From Oscillospiraceae bacterium (GTDB lineage Bacteria > Bacillota > Clostridia > Oscillospirales > Oscillospiraceae), in contig JAFROD010000017.1 of NCBI GenBank assembly GCA_017429835.1, positions 1 to 64,000 of the forward strand: a DNA stretch of 64,000 nucleotides. The letters are read 5' to 3'. A program made the translations under genes and the position numbers. Each line of letters starts with the position of its first letter. The first letter of the stretch is position 1. Of this stretch, positions 8,319 through 17,901 are shown piece after piece. The notes beneath the pieces were generated by a model. That model searched no databases. It was not told where the DNA came from and saw only the letters and a program-made list of their open reading frames with translations.

Positions 8319-8906
8319 TTGTATAACGATCCCGAGCCTCGAAGTAAGGGCCAGAAAAAGAAAAACAAAAAACAGAGCAATACTCGGTGGATCATCACGA
8401 TCTTTTTCGTGACGATCGTCGTTTCCTCGGCAATCTCCTACCTGTCTTCCGTGATTATGGAGCATGCGGGTCTTGTCGAGGCATTTATTGTCTTATTGCT
8501 GATCGTTCTGCTCGGCGTCGTGTTCGACGTCATCGGCGTGGCGGTTATCTCCGCGAGCGAAGCGCCCTTTCACTCCATGGCGGCGAAAAAAGTCCCCGGC
8601 GCGGCTGAAGCGCTGTCGCTTCTGCGCAACGCGGAGAAGGTCTCGAGCTTCTGCAACGACGTGGTCGGCGATATTTGCGGCGTCGTGTCCGGATCTGCCT
8701 CTGCGATTATCGCAGTGATGGCGCTCAAGCATCCGAGCTCCGACGCGGTGAAGCAGCTCATCATGTCTGCGGTCGTCGCGGGCATCACGATCGCGGGCAA
8801 AGCGTTCGGCAAGAACATCGCCATGAAGAACGCCACGCAGATCGTACATCTCGTATCAAAACCGATTCATTATATAAAGTCTCTCTTCCGGATCGGGAAG
8901 AAGTGA
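8319..8906 (+). CDS. oapA: OLE-associated protein A (OapA), integral membrane partner of OLE RNA
   Basis: 195 residues from a TTG start with GGAGGG six bases upstream. A basic N-terminus (KGQKKKNKKQSN), suited to RNA contact, is followed by several hydrophobic segments (about 24-45, 50-75, 115-135, 145-165). The motif VFDVIGVAVISASEAPFHSM and the D-x3-D element in NDVVGDICGVV fit what I recall of OapA. It is encoded between OLE RNA and dxs, its invariant position in known genomes. Known role: binds OLE RNA and anchors the ribonucleoprotein in the membrane. The identification rests on context plus motif. Confidence 0.87.
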   Translation: MYNDPEPRSKGQKKKNKKQSNTRWIITIFFVTIVVSSAISYLSSVIMEHAGLVEAFIVLLLIVLLGVVFDVIGVAVISASEAPFHSMAAKKVPGAAEALSLLRNAEKVSSFCNDVVGDICGVVSGSASAIIAVMALKHPSSDAVKQLIMSAVVAGITIAGKAFGKNIAMKNATQIVHLVSKPIHYIKSLFRIGKK

Positions 8907-8924
8907 CAGACAGGTCGTGTAAGT

Positions 8925-10772
8925 TTGGATTTACTGAACAAGATCAATTCCAGAGAGGATCTATGTGCGCTCGACGCGCAGGAGCTTACGCAGCTTTGCG
9001 AAGAACTGCGGCAGTTTTTGGTGCAGAACGTCGCGAAGACAGGCGGGCATCTCGCCGCCAATCTCGGTCTCGTCGAGCTGGCCGTCGCGATCGAGCGCGT
9101 TTTCGACACCTCAAAGGATCGGCTGCTGTTCGACGTCGGGCATCAGTCCTACGTGCATAAAATACTGACCGGACGCAGAGATTCGTTCTCTACGCTGCGG
9201 ACGCTCGGCGGCATTTCCGGCTTTCCGAAGCCCGATGAAAGTCCGTGCGACGCGTTCGTTGCCGGACACGCTTCGTCCTCCGTGTCCACCGCGCTCGGCA
9301 TGGCGCGGGCGCGGACGCTTCAGAAGCAGGATTACCATGTGATCGCCGTGATGGGCGACGGCGCGATGACCGGCGGTCTTGCCTACGAGGGCTTGAACGA
9401 CGCCGGCGAGAGCAACGAGCCGCTGATCGTGATTTTGAACGACAACGGTATGTCGATCACGCCGAACGTCGGCGGCATCTCGAAGCACCTTTCCGTGATA
9501 CGCACCCGGCCGGGCTATTTCCGCCTGAAAAAAGGCTACCGCAGCGTGACGAACGTCCTCCCGGGCGGCAAGGCGATTTACCGTTTTTCCGTTCGCATGA
9601 AGGATCGCTGGAAGCGCATGCTGCTCGGCTCTACCTTCTTCGACGAGATGGGTTTTGCATATTACGGTCCTGTGGACGGGCATAATCTGAAGCGGCTGGA
9701 ATACATGCTGAATCTGGCAAAAAACTGCCGGAAACCGGTCTTGCTTCACGTCCTGACGAAAAAGGGGAAGGGCTACGCGCCTGCGGAGGAGAATCCGGAC
9801 GTTTTCCACGGCATCGGCAGCTTCGATCCCGTCACCGGCAAGCCGTGCGGCTGTTCGGACAAACCGACCTTCTCCGACACGTTCGGAAGGACGCTCTGCG
9901 ATCTTGCGCGGGAGAACGAGAAGATCTGCGCGATCACTGCCGCCATGGTAAACGGCACGGGACTAAAGGAATTCAGCGCGGAATTCCCGGAACGCTGTTT
10001 CGACGTCGGCATTGCCGAGGGACATGCCGTTGCAATGGCGGGCGGACTGGCGAAGCAGGGGATGATCCCCGTGGTCGCCGTATATTCGACTTTTTTGCAG
10101 CGCGCGTTCGATATGCTCCTGCAGGACGTCGCCATGCAGAAGCTCCATGTCGTCTTTGCGGTGGACCGCGCCGGTCTGGTCGGCGAGGACGGCGAGACGC
10201 ATCAGGGCATTTTCGATATCAACTACCTGCGCGCCGTCCCGAACATGCAGGTGCTTTGCCCCGCCAATCAGGCGGAGTTGGAAGCAATGCTCCGCGACGC
10301 CGTACTCAAGATGGACGGCCCGGTCGCCGTGCGCTATCCGCGCGGCGGCGACGGCAAGCTGACTGCGGCGGCAGACTCTCCGATCCTGCGCGAGGGAACG
10401 GATATTACGTTCGTCGGTTACGGCAAGCTCATCAATGAGCTCCTGGAGGCGGCGGAGTTGCTGCAGGCGGATGGATTCTCTGCCGAGGTCATCAAGCTGC
10501 CGTCGGTAAAACCGATCAATATGGCGGCGATCGTTCAATCCGTCCGAAAGACGGGACGTCTGCTGATCGCCGAGGAAGCGGTCTGTATCGGCTGCGCCGG
10601 CAAGGAGATCGCGGCGACACTCCGCATGCAGGGGATCGTCGTTCCGACGGCGCTCGTAAACATCGGCGACCGCTTTGTGCCGCACGGCTCGATAGCGGCG
10701 CTGTATAAACTGCTGGGTCTGGATGCGGAGTCTATCGCAAAAAGGGCGCGGGAGGTGCTCCATGAAGCATAA
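8925..10772 (+). CDS. dxs: 1-deoxy-D-xylulose-5-phosphate synthase
   Basis: 615 residues, the usual length. Thiamine-diphosphate enzyme condensing pyruvate and glyceraldehyde-3-phosphate, the first step of the MEP isoprenoid pathway. Signatures: DVGHQSYVHKILTGR, FVAGHASSSVSTALGMA, the ThDP motif GDGAMTGGLAYEGLN followed by LNDNGMSI, and the transketolase central motif AVDRAGLVGEDGETHQG. The start is TTG, with an AGG upstream at about 10 nt. It overlaps tlyA by 11 bases; same unit as OLE RNA and oapA. Confidence 0.97.
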   Translation: MDLLNKINSREDLCALDAQELTQLCEELRQFLVQNVAKTGGHLAANLGLVELAVAIERVFDTSKDRLLFDVGHQSYVHKILTGRRDSFSTLRTLGGISGFPKPDESPCDAFVAGHASSSVSTALGMARARTLQKQDYHVIAVMGDGAMTGGLAYEGLNDAGESNEPLIVILNDNGMSITPNVGGISKHLSVIRTRPGYFRLKKGYRSVTNVLPGGKAIYRFSVRMKDRWKRMLLGSTFFDEMGFAYYGPVDGHNLKRLEYMLNLAKNCRKPVLLHVLTKKGKGYAPAEENPDVFHGIGSFDPVTGKPCGCSDKPTFSDTFGRTLCDLARENEKICAITAAMVNGTGLKEFSAEFPERCFDVGIAEGHAVAMAGGLAKQGMIPVVAVYSTFLQRAFDMLLQDVAMQKLHVVFAVDRAGLVGEDGETHQGIFDINYLRAVPNMQVLCPANQAELEAMLRDAVLKMDGPVAVRYPRGGDGKLTAAADSPILREGTDITFVGYGKLINELLEAAELLQADGFSAEVIKLPSVKPINMAAIVQSVRKTGRLLIAEEAVCIGCAGKEIAATLRMQGIVVPTALVNIGDRFVPHGSIAALYKLLGLDAESIAKRAREVLHEA

Positions 10773-11559
10773 GGAACGTCTCGACGTGCTGTTGACCGAA
10801 AAGGGGCTGTGCGAAAGCCGAAGCCGCGCGCAGGCGCTCATCATGAGCGGCGAGGTCTACGTCAACGGACAGAAATGCGACAAGGCGGGTACGGCGATCG
10901 ACGTGGAAGCGGCGATCGATGTCCGCGGCAGCGTCTGTCCTTACGTCAGTCGCGGCGGTCTGAAGCTGGAAAAGGCGCTGCGTGATTTCGGCGTCGATCC
11001 GACGGGCTTTGTATGCAGCGATTCCGGCGCGTCGACCGGCGGCTTCACCGACTGCCTGCTCCAAAAGGGCGCGAAGAAGGTCTTTGCGATCGACGTCGGC
11101 TACGGGCAGCTTGCCTGGAGCATCCGCACGGACGAGCGCGTGGTCTGCATGGAGCGGACGAATATCCGCTATGTCAAGCCGGAAGATTTGGGAGAGCCTT
11201 TGGATTTGTCCGTCGTGGACGTATCCTTCATCTCTCTGAGAATCGTCCTGCCTGCGATCAAGGAACTGCTCAAGCCGACCGGTCAGATCGTCTGCCTGAT
11301 CAAGCCGCAGTTTGAAGCGGGCAAGGACAAGGTCGGCAAGAAGGGCGTCGTCCGCGATCCGGCAGTACATGAGGAAGTGCTCGAGGAGTTCCTTGCGCTG
11401 GCAAAGGAACTGCATTTGACCGTCAAGAATCTGACCTATTCACCCGTGAAGGGGCCGGAAGGAAATATTGAATTTTTGGGGCATTTATCCATGCTCCCCG
11501 ATGGCGCGATCGAGCCTGACGTCAAGGCGCTGGTCGCAGCCGCCCATGAAATGCTATGA
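10762..11559 (+). CDS. tlyA: TlyA-family rRNA (cytidine-2'-O)-methyltransferase / hemolysin-like
   Basis: 265 residues with GGAGGT five bases upstream of the ATG. An N-terminal S4 RNA-binding domain (RLDVLLTEKGLCESRSRAQA, then GEVYVNGQ) is joined to an FtsJ-like Rossmann methyltransferase (VCSDSGASTGGFTDCLLQKG, FAIDVGYGQLAW, VVDVSFISL, LIKPQFEAG). The family 2'-O-methylates rRNA; whether 16S, 23S or both cannot be told from sequence. Overlaps dxs by 11 bases and nadK by 4. Confidence 0.93.
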   Translation: MKHKERLDVLLTEKGLCESRSRAQALIMSGEVYVNGQKCDKAGTAIDVEAAIDVRGSVCPYVSRGGLKLEKALRDFGVDPTGFVCSDSGASTGGFTDCLLQKGAKKVFAIDVGYGQLAWSIRTDERVVCMERTNIRYVKPEDLGEPLDLSVVDVSFISLRIVLPAIKELLKPTGQIVCLIKPQFEAGKDKVGKKGVVRDPAVHEEVLEEFLALAKELHLTVKNLTYSPVKGPEGNIEFLGHLSMLPDGAIEPDVKALVAAAHEML

Positions 11560-12413
11560 AAAAAGTAGTCATGACCCCGAATCCGTATCGGGACAGATTT
11601 TTCAAATATGCCAACCAGGCGGAGAGCGTCCTGCGCGAGGCAGGCATCGAAACGCGCATCTGTCTGGCGTTCGACGTGGACAAGACCTTTGAGCTGCCGG
11701 AGGACGTGGTGCTCCATGATCTGACGGAGGAACTCAAAGACGCGGATCTTTTGATCTGTTTCGGCGGCGACGGTACGATCCTGCACGCATCCAAGGCGGC
11801 GACCCGCGCCGGCGTGCCGATCCTCGGCGTCAACATCGGAACGATGGGCTTTATGGCGGAGCTGGAGAGCAGCGAGCTCATGGAACTCAGCCGTCTTGCG
11901 ACCGATGATTTTACCGTTGAGGAGCGCATGATGCTCCACGTCAGGGCGGAGCGCGACGGACAGCTTCTCATGGAGGAGGACGCGCTGAACGACGCGGTCA
12001 TCACCAAGGGCGCGGTCGCCAGAATCATTCAGTTGGCGGTGAGCTGCGACAGCGTGGAGATGATGTCCTTTGGCGGCGACGGCGTGATTATCTGCACGCC
12101 GACGGGCTCGACGGCGTATTCCATGTCCGCGGGCGGCCCGATCGTTGAGCCGACTGCGCAGAATGTCATCATCACGCCGATCTGTGCGCACGATATGCGC
12201 ACCAAGACCATCGTGACCTCCGCACAGCGCGTGATCACCGTTGAGATCGGCAGGATCGGGCGTAAAAACGCCTTCCTCTCCGTGGACGGCGGCAGAGCGC
12301 TGCGGCTGAACACCGGCGACAAGGTGACGATCAGCAGATCTGCCGACACGACCAAGCTGGTGCACTTGTGCGAAAAGAGCTTCTTCGAAATCGTGAAAAA
12401 TAAGTTTAAGTAG
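11556..12413 (+). CDS. nadK: NAD kinase
   Basis: 285 residues. Phosphorylates NAD+ to NADP+. Contains FGGDGTILHASK (GGDGT nucleotide motif), NIGTMGFMAEL, LNDAVITKG and TPTGSTAYSMSAGGPIV, all standard for the family. The ATG overlaps the tlyA stop (ATGA). The tlyA-nadK-argR-recN order is typical of Firmicutes. Confidence 0.95.
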   Translation: MKKVVMTPNPYRDRFFKYANQAESVLREAGIETRICLAFDVDKTFELPEDVVLHDLTEELKDADLLICFGGDGTILHASKAATRAGVPILGVNIGTMGFMAELESSELMELSRLATDDFTVEERMMLHVRAERDGQLLMEEDALNDAVITKGAVARIIQLAVSCDSVEMMSFGGDGVIICTPTGSTAYSMSAGGPIVEPTAQNVIITPICAHDMRTKTIVTSAQRVITVEIGRIGRKNAFLSVDGGRALRLNTGDKVTISRSADTTKLVHLCEKSFFEIVKNKFK

Positions 12414-12421
12414 GTGTAGAT

Positions 12422-12874
12422 ATGAAAGCAAAACGCCAGAAGAAAATCCTGGAGCTGATTGCGGAAAAGAACATAGAAACGCAGGAGCAGCTTCTGCAGG
12501 AGCTGCGTGACTGCGGTTACAAGAGCACGCAGGCGACGGTTTCCCGCGATATTAAAGAACTTCGTATCATCAAAACGCTCGACGGACTCGGCGGTTACCG
12601 CTACAGCGCGCCGCATAAGAACGAGAGCGAACGCTTTGACGAGAGGTTCCGCGTGATCTTCCGCGAATGTGTGACGAAGTTGGATTTTGCGCAGAATTTG
12701 GTCGTCGTCAAGACGATGCCCGGTCTCGGCGCAGCCGCCGGCGCGAACATCGACGCCTTGCAGATGCCGACCGTAATCGGCACCTTGTCCGGCGACGATA
12801 CGACGCTGGTCATCATGCGCGACACGGAGAGCGCGATGGAGTTCTGCGAAGAGATCAAAAAAATGCTGGATTAA
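12422..12874 (+). CDS. argR: arginine repressor ArgR/AhrC
   Basis: 150 residues. The N-terminal winged helix contains STQATVSRDIKELRI; the C-terminal hexamerisation and arginine-binding domain contains GAAAGANIDAL and GTLSGDDTTLVIM (GTIxGDDT motif). Regulates arginine biosynthesis and catabolism. Here it sits in the conserved nadK-argR-recN position, where its linkage is genomic habit rather than pathway logic. Confidence 0.95.
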   Translation: MKAKRQKKILELIAEKNIETQEQLLQELRDCGYKSTQATVSRDIKELRIIKTLDGLGGYRYSAPHKNESERFDERFRVIFRECVTKLDFAQNLVVVKTMPGLGAAAGANIDALQMPTVIGTLSGDDTTLVIMRDTESAMEFCEEIKKMLD

Positions 12875-12888
12875 AAGAAGGTCGTCCC

Positions 12889-14535
12889 ATGCTCCGACTG
12901 CTGCATATCGAGAATATTGCCGTGATCGAGCGGGCGGATATCCTGTTTGAAGACGGCTTCAACGTCATGACCGGCGAGACCGGCGCAGGCAAATCTATCG
13001 TCATTGACGCAATCTCCGCGATTTTGGGCGAACGCGCCTACCGCGATATGATCCGTACCGGCATGGACAAGGCGTCGGTACGCGCGGTGTTTGACCGTGT
13101 ACCGGAGCTTCCGTGGTTTGCGGAGAACGGGGTTCCCTACGAAGACGAGATCACCGTGCAGCGTGAGATCTGGTTGGACGGGAAAAACGTCTGCCGCGTC
13201 AACGGCGTGCCGGTTTCGGTCGGCATACTGAAAAAGCTCGGCATTCAGCTAATCAATATCCACGGTCAGCACGACTCTGCCGCGCTGTTTGATGAGAATT
13301 ATCATCTGTCCTTTCTAGACGGCTACGCCTGCAACGAGACGCTCCTTGCCGATTACGGGCAGAAGTACCAGACGGTGCAGGGCCTGAAGCGGGAGATCGA
13401 CCGCCTTGCCATGGACGAGGGCGAGAAGCTCCGCCGCATGGAAACGCTGAAATATCAGATCGACGAGATCAGTCGTGCCGACCTGAAGCCCGGTGAGGAC
13501 GAAACGCTGGAAAGCCGCCGCAAGCTGGCGCAGAACGCCGAAAAGCTCTCGGACGGACTGCGCGACGCCGCGCAGGCGTTAGACGGCGACGACGACGGCG
13601 AGGGCGCTGCGTCACTGCTTGCGCAGGCGGATCGCGCGCTCGGGAAGATCGCCAGATTCGACGAATCTCTTGCGCAGCTTCACGATACGGTCGCAGACCT
13701 GATGTATCAGGCGCAGGACGCCGCAGAACAGCTCCGCGATAAGATCTACACGCTGTCGTATTCCGCTGAGGAGCTGGAGCGGATCGAGGAACGCCTCGAC
13801 GTCATCTTCCGCCTGCGCCGCAAATACGGCGCGACCTGCGAAGATATTTTGGCGTATCTGGAGCGGGCGAAGGCGGAGCTGGACGAGATCGAATTTGCCG
13901 ACGAGCGGATGGAACAACTCAAGCTCAAGCTGAAATCTGCGGAGAAAGCGGCGTGGGACGCGGCGGAAACGCTGCGCGCGGCAAGAAAGCAGGCTGCGGT
14001 CGGGTTGACGGAGCGCGTGCTGCAGGAATTGTCCGATCTGGACATGAAAAAAGTGCAGTTCTCCTGTGAATTCACGGAGACGGAACTAACGCCCATCGGC
14101 GCGGACGCCGTGGCGTTTTATATGTCCGCCAACCTCGGCGAGGCGCTGAAGCCGCTCAACAAGGTCGCTTCCGGCGGCGAGCTGGCGAGGATCATGCTGG
14201 CGCTCAAGAACGTGCTCGCCCAGCGCGACCGCGTGCCGACGCTGATCTTCGACGAGGTGGATACCGGCGTTTCCGGCAGAGCGGCGCAGCACGTCGCTGA
14301 AAAGCTGAAGGCTGTTTCCAAAAACAAGCAGGTGCTTTGCGTGACCCATCTGCCGCAGCTCGCGGCGCTGGCGGATACGCATTTTCTGATCGAAAAGTCA
14401 GAACGCGACGGCAGGACGTTCACCGCCGTGACCCCGCTCGATTTTGAGGGACGGAAGCACGAGCTCGCCCGCATCATCGGCGGCGCGAACATCACGGAAA
14501 CGACCTTACAGAGCGCGGCGGAAATGCTGCGATAA
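12889..14535 (+). CDS. recN: DNA repair protein RecN
   Basis: 548 residues. SMC-like ATPase acting at double-strand breaks. Walker A GETGAGKSIV at about residue 32, long coiled-coil arms through the middle (about 165-380), the ABC signature in NKVASGGELARIMLALK, Walker B LIFDEVDTGVSG, and the H-loop CVTHLPQLAALAD. AAGG lies 7-8 bases before the ATG. Last gene of the OLE-dxs unit; no terminator is evident before the tyrS promoter. Confidence 0.96.
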   Translation: MLRLLHIENIAVIERADILFEDGFNVMTGETGAGKSIVIDAISAILGERAYRDMIRTGMDKASVRAVFDRVPELPWFAENGVPYEDEITVQREIWLDGKNVCRVNGVPVSVGILKKLGIQLINIHGQHDSAALFDENYHLSFLDGYACNETLLADYGQKYQTVQGLKREIDRLAMDEGEKLRRMETLKYQIDEISRADLKPGEDETLESRRKLAQNAEKLSDGLRDAAQALDGDDDGEGAASLLAQADRALGKIARFDESLAQLHDTVADLMYQAQDAAEQLRDKIYTLSYSAEELERIEERLDVIFRLRRKYGATCEDILAYLERAKAELDEIEFADERMEQLKLKLKSAEKAAWDAAETLRAARKQAAVGLTERVLQELSDLDMKKVQFSCEFTETELTPIGADAVAFYMSANLGEALKPLNKVASGGELARIMLALKNVLAQRDRVPTLIFDEVDTGVSGRAAQHVAEKLKAVSKNKQVLCVTHLPQLAALADTHFLIEKSERDGRTFTAVTPLDFEGRKHELARIIGGANITETTLQSAAEMLR

Positions 14536-14542
14536 TTATCAC

Positions 14543-14571
14543 TTGACATTCCGCGCGTGATTTGGTATAAA
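14543..14571 (+). promoter_or_regulatory. promoter of the tyrS T-box leader
   Basis: TTGACA (14543-14548) and TATAAA (14566-14571) are separated by 17 bases, immediately 5' of the T-box leader. Confidence 0.85.
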
Positions 14572-14577
14572 TAAGCA

Positions 14578-14829
14578 AACGCTGTGATGGGAAGAAGTAC
14601 CCGCGCTTTTGCCTTTCAGAGAGCCGACGGTCGGTGCAAGTCGGCAGGGGAACGCGGCGAAGTACATCCCGGAGCGGTCTGCCTGAAACAGCAGTAGGGC
14701 AGGACGGGTGCGCCCGTGAACGCGCAGGAGTGTCAGCACTCCGCGAGGCGAAAGCCGCGAGGCTTTTGCGAACCAGAGGTGGTACCGCGTAATTTACGCC
14801 CTCTGTCCGAAACGGACAGAGGGCTTTTG
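14578..14829 (+). ncRNA. T-box riboswitch controlling tyrS
   Basis: The T-box sequence AGAGGTGGTACCGCG (14776-14790), which forms the antiterminator bulge pairing with the uncharged tRNA 3' end, is present. It precedes a strong terminator with arms GCCCTCTGTCCG (14799-14810) and CGGACAGAGGGC (14814-14825) plus TTTT. The stem I region starts near 14578 and carries a GTGA element and a TAC triplet (14663-14665), a candidate tyrosine specifier consistent with the downstream gene. Known mechanism: uncharged tRNA-Tyr stabilises the antiterminator and allows tyrS transcription. Confidence 0.93.
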
Positions 14830-14843
14830 TTTTAGGAGGAATT

Positions 14844-16067
14844 ATGAAAGTATATGACGAACTCGTTGCCCGCGGCCTGATCGCGCAGGTAACAAACGAA
14901 GAAGAGATCCGCGAGATGGTCGACAACGGCAAAGCCACGTTCTACATCGGCTTTGACCCGACGGCGGACTCCCTGCACGTCGGTCATTTTATGGCGCTGT
15001 GCCTGATGAAGCGCCTGCAGATGGCGGGTAACAAGCCCATCGCCCTGATCGGCGGCGGCACCGCCATGATCGGCGACCCGTCCGGCAGAACGGACATGCG
15101 CTCCATGATGACGAAGGAGACGATCGAGCACAACTGCGCCTGCTTCAAGAAACAGATGGAGCGGTTCATCGAATTCGGCGAGGGCAAGGCGCAGATGGTC
15201 AACAACGCCGATTGGCTGCTGAATCTCAACTACGTTGATTTCATCCGCGAGATCGGTGCTTGCTTCTCCGTCAACAACATGCTCCGCGCGGAGTGCTTCA
15301 AGCAGCGCATGGAGAAGGGGCTGAGCTTCCTGGAATTCAACTACATGCCCATGCAGTCCTACGACTTCTACTACCTGTTCCAGCACTACGGCTGCAACAT
15401 GCAGTTCGGCGGCAACGACCAGTGGAGCAATATGCTCGGCGGCACCGAACTGATCCGCCGCAAGCTGGGCAAGGACGCGCACGCCATGACGATCACGCTC
15501 CTGCTCAACTCCGAGGGCAAGAAGATGGGCAAGACGGCAAAGGGCGCGGTCTGGCTCGACCCGAATAAGACCAGCCCCTTCGACTTCTTCCAGTACTGGC
15601 GTAATATCGACGACGCCGACGTGATGAAGTGCATCCGTATGCTGACCTTCCTGCCGCTCGAGCAGATCGACGCGATGGAAAAGTGGGAGGGCAGTGAGCT
15701 CAACAAGGCGAAGGAGATCCTTGCCTACGAGCTGACGAAGCTCGTCCACGGCGAGGAGGAGGCAAACAAGGCGCGCGACGCTGCCAGAGCGCTCTTCGCG
15801 GGCGGCGCGGACGACGCCAATATGCCGACGACGGAACTGATCGAAAACCAGCTCACCGACGGCAGGATCGCGATCCTCGACCTCATGCTTGCCTGCAAGC
15901 TCGCGCCGACCAAGTCCGAAGCCAGACGCCTCGTCCAGCAGGGCGGCGTGTTTGCGAACGATGAAAAGGTCGCGAATATCGACGTTGCCTTCACCGCAGA
16001 CCAACTCAAAGACGGCGTGAAGCTCCGCAAGGGCAAGAAAGTCTACCACAAGGCGCTTCTGAAATGA
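14844..16067 (+). CDS. tyrS: tyrosyl-tRNA synthetase
   Basis: 407 residues with AGGAGG four bases before the ATG. Class I synthetase: HVGH in [12 protein letters not shown] (HIGH motif) and [15 protein letters not shown] (KMSKS-equivalent, TyrS type with KxGKT), plus a C-terminal S4 RNA-binding domain ([19 protein letters not shown]). Preceded by its own T-box; expressed as a single gene, with a terminator 40 bases downstream. Confidence 0.97.
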   Translation: MKVYDELVARGLIAQVTNEEEIREMVDNGKATFYIGFDPTADSLHVGHFMALCLMKRLQMAGNKPIALIGGGTAMIGDPSGRTDMRSMMTKETIEHNCACFKKQMERFIEFGEGKAQMVNNADWLLNLNYVDFIREIGACFSVNNMLRAECFKQRMEKGLSFLEFNYMPMQSYDFYYLFQHYGCNMQFGGNDQWSNMLGGTELIRRKLGKDAHAMTITLLLNSEGKKMGKTAKGAVWLDPNKTSPFDFFQYWRNIDDADVMKCIRMLTFLPLEQIDAMEKWEGSELNKAKEILAYELTKLVHGEEEANKARDAARALFAGGADDANMPTTELIENQLTDGRIAILDLMLACKLAPTKSEARRLVQQGGVFANDEKVANIDVAFTADQLKDGVKLRKGKKVYHKALLK

Positions 16068-16106
16068 TGATCTAACGAAGTCTGTCTGTGATCAGATGAA
16101 GCTGTG

Positions 16107-16137
16107 AAAAAATCGCCTCGGTAAGAGGCGATTTTTT
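16107..16137. terminator. bidirectional terminator between tyrS and the convergent small gene
   Basis: AATCGCCTC (16111-16119) and GAGGCGATT (16125-16133) pair around a GGTAA loop, flanked by A-run and T-run, so it can serve tyrS on the plus strand. It abuts the stop of the leftward gene. Confidence 0.85.
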
Positions 16138-16399
16138 ATACGATTGCCGTGATCAGCCACGGAATCCCGATCAGAGCTGCGCCGACGAGCAGCCAGAACA
16201 GCGGCGGGAACGACCGCCGCTTATTTGCAGGATTGTGCGGAAGACTCTTGTCGGCGATCCTGCGCGCTTCCTCCAATAATTCGCGTTCGCCGACGCCGCG
16301 TTCCAGCGCGTTTTCCCGCAGCAGGAAGATCGCCTGCTCAAAGAGCTTTTGATCGGGGCTTTTGACCACGACGACCTGCCGCGCCGTACCTTTTACCAT
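16136..16399 (-). CDS. small single-span membrane protein, unknown function
   Basis: 87 residues. A soluble N-terminal half (DQKLFEQAIFLLREN, ERGVGERELLEEARRIA) and a C-terminal membrane helix (FPPLFWLLVGAALIGIPWLI). GGAGG precedes the ATG by 7 bases. Probably a tail-anchored protein of Clostridia; I do not recognise a characterised family. Confidence 0.75.
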   Translation of the reverse strand: MVKGTARQVVVVKSPDQKLFEQAIFLLRENALERGVGERELLEEARRIADKSLPHNPANKRRSFPPLFWLLVGAALIGIPWLITAIV

Positions 16400-16429
16400 G
16401 TGAATCCCTCCGTAATGAGGATAGACAAA

Positions 16430-16461
16430 AAAAGAGCCGCTCAAACGTGAGCGGCTCTTTT
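16430..16461 (-). terminator. terminator of the hydantoinase gene
   Basis: A fourteen-base arm ending GAGCCGCTCA pairs with TGAGCGGCTCTTTT around an AACG loop. A-runs and T-runs on both sides support termination leftwards, just after the hydantoinase stop. Confidence 0.85.
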
Positions 16462-16469
16462 GATCAGCG

Positions 16470-17840
16470 TTACAGATTCGATTTTCCGCGCGGGATATAT
16501 TGACCGCCGCGGTCTTCCAGCACCTTGCCGTCCTCGACGGACAGCCTGCCGCGCAGCCAGACCTGCGCGATATGACCGGCGATCTCCGTGCCCTCATAAG
16601 GCGCGTAGTCCACGTTGGCGACCTGATCGGCAGCGGTGATGACGGTCTTGCCGTTCGGGTCGTAGACGACGATGTCCGCGTCCGCGCCGGGCGCGATCTG
16701 CCCCTTGCGCGGGAACGCGCCGTAGAGCTTCGCAGGCGCTTCGGAGAGGACTTCGACCATGCGCTCGGCGGAGATCCTGCCCGCCGCGACGCCATAGGTG
16801 TAGAGCAGAACGCCTCTGGTTTCTACGCCTGGCATACCGCCGGGGATCTTGGTGAAGTCGTCGCGGCCGGCGTCTTTCTGTTTGAGCGTAAAGCTGCAAT
16901 GGTCGGTGGAGACGGTCTGTATTTCGCCGTCCGCCAGCGCCTGCCACAGAGCTTCCTTGTCGAGCTTCTTCCGCAGCGGCGGCGCGCAGACGTACTTCGC
17001 GCCCTCAAAGTCCGGTTTGCTGTAGAGACTGTCGTCCATCAGCAGATAATGCGGACAGGTCTCCACGTAGACCTTCTGCCCGCGGGCACGGGCGGCGCGC
17101 ACCTCGCGCAGACCCGCATCGCTGGACAGATGCACGATCACGACCGGTACGTCCGCGACCTTCGCCATTTTGAGAAGACGGCTGACTGCTTCCGCTTCCA
17201 GAATGGAGGGACGGCACTTCGGATGGGACTCCGGCGACAGTTCGCCGGCTGCCTTTTTCTCCTGGATCAGCGCGTCGATGACGCCAGCATTCTCGCAATG
17301 CACGCCCGCGATGCCGCCGAGCTCCTTCATTTTCCGCAGCGCGAGGAACATCGCCTCGTCGCCGATCATCATGGCGGGGTAGGTCATATACATCTTGAAG
17401 GAGCTGACGCCCTGCTCAAACATCTTCGGCAGCTCCGCAATAATGCCTTCGTTCCAGTCGTCGATCGTCATGTGGAAGCCGTAGTCACAGGCGGTCTTGC
17501 TGTCCGCTTTCTTGTGCCACAAATCCAAACCGTACTGGAGCGTTTCGCCCTTATTCGGGCAGGCAAAGTCGATGACCATGGTGGTGCCGCCGCGCAGCGC
17601 GCTGCGTCCGCCGGTGTAGAAATCATCCGCGGTGGTCGTGTTGCAAACGTCGAGGTCGAAATGCGTGTGCGCGTCGATGAAGCCGGGGAACAGGAGCTTG
17701 CCGCTGACGTCGATCACCTCAGCGTCCGGGCAGGAAAGCTGCGGCGCGATCGCCTCGATCTTCTCGCCGTCGATCAGAACGTCGGCGATCTGCCTGCCGT
17801 GCGCGTTGATCACGGTGCCGCCTTTGAGAAGCTTTTTCAC
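16470..17840 (-). CDS. hyuA: dihydropyrimidinase / D-hydantoinase (HyuA/YgeZ type)
   Basis: 456 residues. Binuclear-metal amidohydrolase that opens cyclic ureides (hydantoins, dihydropyrimidines). Seen: FPGFIDAHTHFDLD (first metal ligands), the carboxylated Lys in SSFKMYMTY, GVHCENAG, VIVHLSSDAG, VETCPHYLLMDD, and STDHCSF (metal Asp). Overall pattern and length resemble E. coli HyuA (YgeZ), which sits in the ygeW-ygeX-ygeY-hyuA cluster. Here ygeW, ygeY and carbamate kinase homologues lie about 18 kb downstream, so it could belong to the same ureide/purine breakdown route (inference). The exact substrate is not decided by sequence. Confidence 0.88.
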   Translation of the reverse strand: MKKLLKGGTVINAHGRQIADVLIDGEKIEAIAPQLSCPDAEVIDVSGKLLFPGFIDAHTHFDLDVCNTTTADDFYTGGRSALRGGTTMVIDFACPNKGETLQYGLDLWHKKADSKTACDYGFHMTIDDWNEGIIAELPKMFEQGVSSFKMYMTYPAMMIGDEAMFLALRKMKELGGIAGVHCENAGVIDALIQEKKAAGELSPESHPKCRPSILEAEAVSRLLKMAKVADVPVVIVHLSSDAGLREVRAARARGQKVYVETCPHYLLMDDSLYSKPDFEGAKYVCAPPLRKKLDKEALWQALADGEIQTVSTDHCSFTLKQKDAGRDDFTKIPGGMPGVETRGVLLYTYGVAAGRISAERMVEVLSEAPAKLYGAFPRKGQIAPGADADIVVYDPNGKTVITAADQVANVDYAPYEGTEIAGHIAQVWLRGRLSVEDGKVLEDRGGQYIPRGKSNL

Positions 17841-17901
17841 GGGAAACCATCTCCTTGTAGTTTATATTCCTATTTTACCACGCCTGTCTGAAAAAGGGAA
17901 G

